Below are positions 6,830 to 11,410 of a DNA stretch of 11,410 nucleotides, in pieces. Each line of letters starts with the position of its first letter. The stretch's first letter is position 1. A program made the position numbers and the translations under genes. Source of the stretch: Dehalococcoidia bacterium (GTDB taxonomy: Bacteria > Chloroflexota > Dehalococcoidia > Dehalococcoidales > RBG-16-60-22); assembly GCA_030605045.1 (NCBI GenBank), contig JAUWBK010000016.1, positions 1-11,410 on the forward strand, written 5' to 3'. The notes beneath the pieces are model-generated. The model ran no database searches. It worked only from the letters and a program-made list of their open reading frames with translations, and was not told the DNA's origin.

Positions 6830-7078
6830 CCCTGCAACTTTAGCAGGAAACGGGTCTGTCTGGCTAGTTTAGCTCGTCGAGATGGAATGCGCGGCTAAGG
6901 AATGACCTGCACGTCAATACCCTTCCTTATATGAATCCCTCCTAGTGCTGCACTGTTTGTCAACCATTATGTTCTCTAAATAAAACATTATATCGTTGGG
7001 CAGTATAAAAAGGAACGATTTTCTATGAGGTCACAAAACAAGCAATTGTAAAATCGTACAGCTTTCTTGCAGAATATA
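6830..7078. other. Non-coding leader region of the fusion gene
   Basis: I see no gene in this part of the 320-nt gap. It holds a candidate -10 (TATAAT, see separate entry), a perfect TTGACA (6963..6958) without a well-spaced -10, an 11-base palindrome AGTGCTGCACT (6944-6954) next to that TTGACA, and an AGGAGGG (6942..6936) followed by no usable ORF. A small hairpin CCTGC/GCAGG (6831-6847) lies directly before the fusion gene start and could limit ribosome access. Confidence 0.45.
6987..7015 (-). promoter_or_regulatory. Possible promoter of the fusion gene
   Basis: On the minus strand a perfect TATAAT (6992..6987) lies about 160 bases upstream of the fusion gene. The -35 region at 17 bases (TTCCTT, 7015..7010) is poor, so an activator may be needed. 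The -10 is part of an imperfect dyad, ATTATGTT (6966-6973) against AACATTAT (6985-6992), which may be an operator. Confidence 0.3.
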
Positions 7079-7122
7079 GATTAAAGAGGCAGGTAAGCAT
7101 GTAGCCCACCTACCTCTTAATC
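7079..7122 (-). terminator. Long hairpin behind the aminotransferase gene
   Basis: In the minus transcript GATTAAGAGGTAGGT (7122..7108) pairs with ACCTGCCTCTTTAATC (7094..7079): about 15 bp with one G-U pair and one bulged base, closing a 13-base loop. It lies 28 bases after the aminotransferase stop codon. The U-run within the 3' arm is short and the following sequence is TATATTC, so termination may be partial. On the other strand it is followed by ATAAATATTTTT, but no plus-strand gene needs it. Confidence 0.6.
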
Positions 7123-7149
7123 ATAAATATTTTTACTTGATTGCCTTGG

Positions 7150-8457
7150 TTAGAGTCTGCGCATAACTCGATCAGCGCATTCTAATGTCCTGTCCACATC
7201 CGCCTCGTTGTGTGCCGAACTAATGTAAAACCTGCCGACAAACATAAGGATGACGCCCTCCTCAGCCATTAGTTCGGCCCATCGTCGTTCCTTTTGCGTA
7301 TCCACTCCCTCGAAATCTCTGATACTATAGGCAACCTCTTTGCCAATGTCTATGAACCGAGTTATAAATACACCTCTGGTCCCTTGAATGAACATGGGTA
7401 TACCTCGTCTTTTACTAATCTCCTTTAGGCCATCCATGAGTCGCTTTTGGATACTGTCAATCTTCTTGTAGAATGCTCCGTCATCCTTTTCTAAAATCTT
7501 GATGCTGACAAGTGCTCCCGCGAGCCCAAGGGGATACCTGCCGAATGTTCCTCCTGAGACTACCCTTTTTTCCAGAAGAAGGTCCATCATATCCCTCTGC
7601 CCGGCGAAGGCTGCTAGCGGAAGTCCCCCCGCCATAGCCTTGCCAAAGGTAGCAATATCCGGTGTTACGCCAAACAGACCCTGGGCACTATTGAGGGCTA
7701 CTCTGAAACCAGTAATTACTTCGTCAAAACATAAAACGACACCATATTTGGTGCACAGTTGTCTGACTTTTTCCAAATACCCTGGCCGAGGTGGGCAACA
7801 GCCAGCATTGCAGAGAATTGGCTCCATAATAATCATTGCCACCTCTTCTCCATATTTCTTAAGGGCTTCTTCCAGAATTTCTATATCGTTCCATGGTAGT
7901 AGGAAGCTTTGTTCTAAAGCTGCCACGTCTCTACCTTCAGTTGCCAAAGCTTGCTTACTTTCTTTAGGGAAAGGCCTACCGGTAGCTTCTTCGTTAATAA
8001 TTCCACCCAAGACATTATCAAACCACCCGTGGTAGTGCCCCTCAAAACGAATGAAATAACGCCTGCTGGTATAGGCACGGGTAAGCCTGATTACAAGCTG
8101 GACCGTCTCCGAAGCAGTCGGATTAAAATGAACCTTTTCCGCACACGGGACATGCTGAACGAATTTTTCGGCCAGTTCCACTTCCAATGCAGACTGCTGA
8201 TAAATGGTCGAGTTTAGTGACCATAGGGTATCTAATTGGTTCTTTAAAGCTTGGAGGAATTCCGGATTACTATGTCCGAAGATAAGTGGACCGGCCGATA
8301 ACGCGAAATCGATGTACTCCTTTCCATCTGCATCCCAGAGATGAGCTCCTTCTCCCCTAACTATAAAACGGGGGGCGAAACCGCCACCGGGCAGATTGGT
8401 ATGAGCTCCAGCTAATACCCTTTTTGCTCGCTCCAAGAATTCTGCATTTGATGTCAA
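7150..8457 (-). CDS. Class-III PLP aminotransferase, glutamate-1-semialdehyde aminomutase-like
   Basis: Cytoplasmic PLP enzyme of aminotransferase class III, 435 residues, the size of glutamate-1-semialdehyde 2,1-aminomutase (HemL). Visible features: N-terminal LPGG-FAPRF and GEGAHLWDADGKEYIDF (36-51), GHYHGWFD (140-147) for PLP ring stacking, the cofactor aspartate in FDEVITGFR (Asp245), catalytic Lys273 in TFGKAMAGGLPLAA, and SGGTFGRYPL (301-310) from the partner subunit. The start is TTG (8457..8455), five bases after AAAGGAGGG; no in-frame ATG fits. It follows dctM by 80 bases in the same operon. Oddity: the phosphate loop that reads NSGTEA in HemL is NPTASET here (112-118) with one extra residue, and no heme or B12 biosynthesis gene is nearby. 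A catabolic aminotransferase, aminomutase or racemase acting on an imported amino acid is more likely than heme synthesis; reaction unknown. Confidence 0.85.
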   Translation of the reverse strand: MTSNAEFLERAKRVLAGAHTNLPGGGFAPRFIVRGEGAHLWDADGKEYIDFALSAGPLIFGHSNPEFLQALKNQLDTLWSLNSTIYQQSALEVELAEKFVQHVPCAEKVHFNPTASETVQLVIRLTRAYTSRRYFIRFEGHYHGWFDNVLGGIINEEATGRPFPKESKQALATEGRDVAALEQSFLLPWNDIEILEEALKKYGEEVAMIIMEPILCNAGCCPPRPGYLEKVRQLCTKYGVVLCFDEVITGFRVALNSAQGLFGVTPDIATFGKAMAGGLPLAAFAGQRDMMDLLLEKRVVSGGTFGRYPLGLAGALVSIKILEKDDGAFYKKIDSIQKRLMDGLKEISKRRGIPMFIQGTRGVFITRFIDIGKEVAYSIRDFEGVDTQKERRWAELMAEEGVILMFVGRFYISSAHNEADVDRTLECADRVMRRL

Positions 8458-8537
8458 TTGGACCCTCCTTTCGTGAAAACATAAAGTCTACTTGGCATAG
8501 TATTTGAGTAGCAAACGTGAAAGACACCTTTATTAAT

Positions 8538-9872
8538 TTACTTAATCATCGTACCTGGCAGCCAGGTAATTATCTGGGGGAAGACTACACACAGTCCCAT
8601 GCCAAACACTATGAGAAGGATAAACGGAATTACACCTTTGATAATATCGCCTGTGGTAATACCCAAACTGGGGTCTACAGCCCCTTTCAGAAAGAAGATA
8701 GCCTGTGCATACGGCGGAGTCATGAAGGATGTCTGGAGGTCCATACACACCATCATAGCAAACCAGACAGGATGGAAACCAAGCGCTTCAGCTATGGGTG
8801 TAACTAAAGGAACCATAATGAGGATGATGGCAATATCGGGGATAAACATTCCCAGGATAAAAATTATGAACATTATGGCCACAAAGGAACCCCACCGCCC
8901 ACCCGGGGCTGACAATACCATGTCCGTGAAATACTCACCACCACCAAGTGCCATGAAAACACTCTGGAACATTGATGCTCCAATACAGGTATAGATAACC
9001 ATCACGGTGGCGTCGAATGCCCGGTGAGAAGTGCTCTTTAGAGTCTGGTAATTTAGACGGCGATAAAAGGCGGCGATTAATATGGAAGCCACCGCGCCCA
9101 TAGCGGCCGCCTCAGTTGGAGCGGCAATACCAGTGTAGATCACGCCCAGAACCGAAAAAATAAGAACCAGTAATGGCAGGGCAGAGGTAACGAACATCCG
9201 AATTTTGCTTCTCAAAGAAATTATCTGCTCTTCGGCTGGGATTGAGGGGGCATCGCGAGGGTTTAGGAAGCTTCTAATCAAAATATATGTAATATAAAGC
9301 CCTGCAAGCATAAAGCCAGGTATAAAAGCACCCATGAATAGCTTGCCTACCGATATACCAGAAACAGGTCCGTAAATAATCAGCAGAATGCTTGGGGGTA
9401 TGAAAATACCCAAAGAGCCACTAGCGCATACTGTCCCACAGCTCATCGCCTTATTGTATCCGTGCCTCAGCAGGTTTGGTAGAGCCACTATGGCAAGCAT
9501 CACTGTGGAGCCAGCAATTATGCCCAGAATGGTGGCCAGCATGGTGCCGACAACTACGGCCGTGATGGCTATCCCTCCCCTCAGCCTCCCAAATATGACA
9601 TACATGGTATCGAAAAGTCTCTTGCCAATCCCGGACTCTTCAATCATTGCGCCCATGAAAATGAACAACGGTATTGCCAGCAAAATGTAGTTGGAAACAA
9701 GCCCGTACATCTGGTGGTAGTATGTATCAAGGGACTGCGGCCCCCAGAATAGAAGCCCAGTAACGATGGCGATTCCGCCGAGAATCCACGCTATCGGGAA
9801 GCCGGATAATATCCCAGCCAATATCATGAGAAACCCGATTAGCACCAGCATCCCGGTGCTGATATCTATCAT
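8538..9872 (-). CDS. dctM: TRAP transporter large permease DctM
   Basis: Large membrane subunit of the upstream TRAP system, an ion-coupled permease of the inner membrane; 444 residues with about a dozen hydrophobic segments, normal for the family. Landmarks are ILSGFPIAW (21-29), IPLFIFMGAMIEESGI (67-82), GIIAGST (117-123), IPPSILLIIYGPVSGISVG (158-176), APTEAAAMGA (251-260), MFIPDIAIILIMVPL (342-356) and TPPYAQAIFFLKG (385-397). The ATG at 9872..9870 has GCAGG about eight bases upstream. It follows dctQ after 67 bases that include a hairpin (9912-9955). The aminotransferase follows 80 bases downstream with no terminator seen between. Confidence 0.96.
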   Translation of the reverse strand: MIDISTGMLVLIGFLMILAGILSGFPIAWILGGIAIVTGLLFWGPQSLDTYYHQMYGLVSNYILLAIPLFIFMGAMIEESGIGKRLFDTMYVIFGRLRGGIAITAVVVGTMLATILGIIAGSTVMLAIVALPNLLRHGYNKAMSCGTVCASGSLGIFIPPSILLIIYGPVSGISVGKLFMGAFIPGFMLAGLYITYILIRSFLNPRDAPSIPAEEQIISLRSKIRMFVTSALPLLVLIFSVLGVIYTGIAAPTEAAAMGAVASILIAAFYRRLNYQTLKSTSHRAFDATVMVIYTCIGASMFQSVFMALGGGEYFTDMVLSAPGGRWGSFVAIMFIIFILGMFIPDIAIILIMVPLVTPIAEALGFHPVWFAMMVCMDLQTSFMTPPYAQAIFFLKGAVDPSLGITTGDIIKGVIPFILLIVFGMGLCVVFPQIITWLPGTMIK

Positions 9873-9911
9873 ACTTCGTACCTGCCAAATTGAAATACTA
9901 TGAGGCGGATA

Positions 9912-9955
9912 GGGCAGAGAACCGCGATTTGTGCACTGGTCACAGTTCTCTGCCC
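9912..9955 (-). promoter_or_regulatory. Intercistronic hairpin spanning the dctQ stop codon
   Basis: A perfect 11-bp inverted repeat (GGGCAGAGAAC at 9912-9922, GTTCTCTGCCC at 9945-9955) has a 22-base loop. The loop holds a second small stem (TGTG 9929-9932, CACA 9941-9944). One arm encodes the last residues of DctQ, so ribosomes finishing dctQ would open it. No U-run follows on the coding strand. Likely an mRNA stability or coupling element between dctQ and dctM; inference. Confidence 0.6.
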
Positions 9956-10470
9956 GTTATCAACCGCACTATATTACGAGTAATCCAGGAAATGCCCTCA
10001 ATACCGACAAGACACCAGGCTATAAAGAGGGCCGCCTTGAACGGAAAAATTGTTGGCCGCCAGATACCTACTCCGGATACCTCATCAAATTTCCAAGCGC
10101 GGTATGCATAATGGAAGGAAGACTCTGACATAATGATCACCATGGGGAGGAAAAACAGCAGCCCTAGAGCAATATCAAGGACTAATCGCTTTCTAGTCGA
10201 CAAGCGGCCATAAAAGATATCTATCCTCACATGCCCATCATGAAGGATGAGATAGGCACCCCCGAGGACTATCATACCGCCGCCCAGCATGTAGCTGATA
10301 TCGTATGACCAGACTGTGGGGGCATTAAAGACATACCGCGCTATGACCTCATACGCCATAGTGAAGACGAAGGCCAAAATTAGCCATCTTATCGCCCACC
10401 CACTCCGTTCAATAAACCAGTCTATACCCCTTACTACGGCTCTAATGATACCCAGAGTAGACTTTCCCAC
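9940..10470 (-). CDS. dctQ: TRAP transporter small permease DctQ
   Basis: Small membrane subunit of the first TRAP system, 176 residues with four hydrophobic segments at about 24-43, 58-76, 97-115 and 143-162. The family blocks EVIARYVFNAPTVWSYD (41-57), MLGGGMIVLGGAYL (61-74), GHVRIDIFYGRLS (79-91) and LDIALGLLFFLPM (98-110) are all present. The start is GTG (10470..10468), five bases after GAGGA. It begins 32 bases after the dctP stop. It is paralogous to the DctQ at 86-592, so the two operons probably arose by duplication or by repeated acquisition of related systems. Confidence 0.94.
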   Translation of the reverse strand: MGKSTLGIIRAVVRGIDWFIERSGWAIRWLILAFVFTMAYEVIARYVFNAPTVWSYDISYMLGGGMIVLGGAYLILHDGHVRIDIFYGRLSTRKRLVLDIALGLLFFLPMVIIMSESSFHYAYRAWKFDEVSGVGIWRPTIFPFKAALFIAWCLVGIEGISWITRNIVRLITGREL

Positions 10471-10502
10471 TTACTTCCTCTGAATAATAACCAGATGCCT
10501 TA

Positions 10503-11410
10503 TCATTTCCAAGCTCGCGCCCCTTCAAAGTCAGCCGTCATCTGCGCTAGGAAGTCCCGGTAAACCTTCAGAAACTCATTCTGGTGGTCATAAACCTTGG
10601 CGAAGACTGGATCCTCAGCAGCGAGTTCCTCCCAGAGAGTATCAGCACCGGTAACGATTGCGCTCTGAATCTCCATTGGCATCTCCAAAAGCTCGACGCC
10701 ATACTCCTCGTAAAAATCGAATACCTGTGCAGAATCCCACTCACTGAATGTCCAGTAATGGATAATTTGCGCCGTGCACGCCTCTTTAACTATCGCCTGA
10801 AGGTCAGCGGGCAGACTTCCCCAAGCCTGCTCATTCACCCAAACAAAATAAGTGCATGCCGGGGAGTGAAGTGTTGGATAGTAGACATATTTCGCAATCT
10901 CATAAAAGTGCATGCCCTTGTTTATCGAAGGGGTGCTATATTCGGTAGCGTCGATAACTCCCGTTTTCAAAGCTTGATATAGCTCTGCACCGGGTAGCGT
11001 AACTACCGAGGCACCTAGTCTCTCCAGGACCTTCCCCCAATAGCCATAGGTACGTATCTTCATACCTTTGAAGTCGCTCAGGGTTTCTATTTTCTTGGTG
11101 CTTACCAGTTCCTCCTCACCCCCCTCATTGGCAAAGAAGGCGAGTACCTTGACGTTCTTAAAACCTTTATTGTCGTAGAGTTCCTGCAGCAGCACCATGG
11201 CATCGGTCTGAGCAAGCCAGATCATGTACTCCATCGGATTGGGGCTGAGAGCAAACTGAGTAAAGAGGTCTGCGGCGGGACCGAGAATGCCCGAGTTATC
11301 CGTCGGTTGGCCGAGATAAACTTCCAGGGTGCCTTCCTCAACGGCAAAGAGCTCCTCATATTCAGGTACTATGCTGCCACCCGGCAACATATTGATCTTC
11401 AACCGGCCGT
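10503..11410 (-). CDS. dctP: TRAP transporter substrate-binding protein DctP, 5' end outside window
   Basis: Extracytoplasmic solute receptor of the first TRAP system. The frame stays open to the right window edge; a TTG at 11402..11400 is an internal leucine codon, because the typical DctP sequence (GRLKINMLPGGSIVPEYEEL) continues through it. The signal peptide and perhaps 60-80 residues are missing. Family marks: FKGMKIRTYG, with the conserved carboxylate-binding Arg, LPGAELYQALKTGVIDATEY, and KYVYYPTLH. These recall the 2-oxoacid/monocarboxylate branch (TakP-like) more than the classical C4-dicarboxylate one; substrate is inferred only at class level. The C-terminus DFEGARAWK ends in TGA (10505..10503). 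It is distinctly different from the DctP at 690-1826, so the two systems probably have different ligands. Confidence 0.94.
   Translation of the reverse strand, partial: GRLKINMLPGGSIVPEYEELFAVEEGTLEVYLGQPTDNSGILGPAADLFTQFALSPNPMEYMIWLAQTDAMVLLQELYDNKGFKNVKVLAFFANEGGEEELVSTKKIETLSDFKGMKIRTYGYWGKVLERLGASVVTLPGAELYQALKTGVIDATEYSTPSINKGMHFYEIAKYVYYPTLHSPACTYFVWVNEQAWGSLPADLQAIVKEACTAQIIHYWTFSEWDSAQVFDFYEEYGVELLEMPMEIQSAIVTGADTLWEELAAEDPVFAKVYDHQNEFLKVYRDFLAQMTADFEGARAWK

Noticed and set aside
6893..6919. Small minus-strand frame starting TTG after GGAAGGG in the fusion gene leader
   Set aside because: Only about 17 codons, non-ATG start and no recognisable features; too weak to call a leader peptide.
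7150..8457. Calling the aminotransferase hemL and linking it to the B12 riboswitch through tetrapyrrole synthesis
   Set aside because: The phosphate loop differs from HemL, it sits in a TRAP operon, and the riboswitch lies downstream of it in a separate transcript, so it cannot control this gene.
11400..11402. TTG as start codon of the right-hand dctP
   Set aside because: The frame continues to the window edge and the family sequence runs through it; there is no signal peptide after it, so the true start is outside.

Overview
All genes in this window lie on the minus strand, so it is read from high to low coordinates. It looks like an anaerobic, fermentative or acyl-CoA-degrading bacterium. 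The long Ala-Pro linker behind the lipobox of the substrate-binding lipoprotein, the mix of GTG, TTG and ATG starts with strong GGAGG ribosome sites, and the two-activase fusion protein recall uncultured Chloroflexota (Dehalococcoidia) or similar subsurface lineages. That placement is inferred from style and was not tested by homology search.

Layout in transcription order. (1) A TRAP transporter operon: dctP (5' end cut by the window edge), dctQ and dctM, then a class-III PLP aminotransferase resembling glutamate-1-semialdehyde aminomutase. It ends at a long hairpin at 7079-7122. (2) A 320-nt gap, then one 1377-residue gene. It fuses two ATP-dependent, iron-sulfur-type acyl-CoA dehydratase activase domains to a DUF2229-like domain and a 2-hydroxyacyl-CoA dehydratase D-like domain. 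(3) An 869-nt region with no well-supported gene. It holds a complete-looking cobalamin riboswitch (promoter, aptamer, antiterminator, terminator), then a short leader ORF or gene remnant, then a second terminator-like hairpin. (4) A second TRAP operon: dctP, dctQ and dctM (only the first 29 codons of dctM are inside).

The two TRAP systems are paralogous and would each import an organic acid using an ion gradient. The binding proteins keep the conserved Arg region and a sequence style recalling the 2-oxoacid/monocarboxylate branch. With the aminotransferase/aminomutase-like enzyme and the activase-dehydratase fusion, a plausible reading is uptake and reductive degradation of amino or hydroxy/oxo acids through CoA thioesters. 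This is inference, and no substrate can be read from the sequence.

The most notable observation is the unreported-looking B12 riboswitch in front of a TRAP operon. Either the corrinoid controls this transporter directly, or the riboswitch has lost its original target gene, whose remnants lie between it and dctP. Several intercistronic hairpins, one covering the ribosome-binding site of a dctQ, suggest tuning of transporter subunit ratios.
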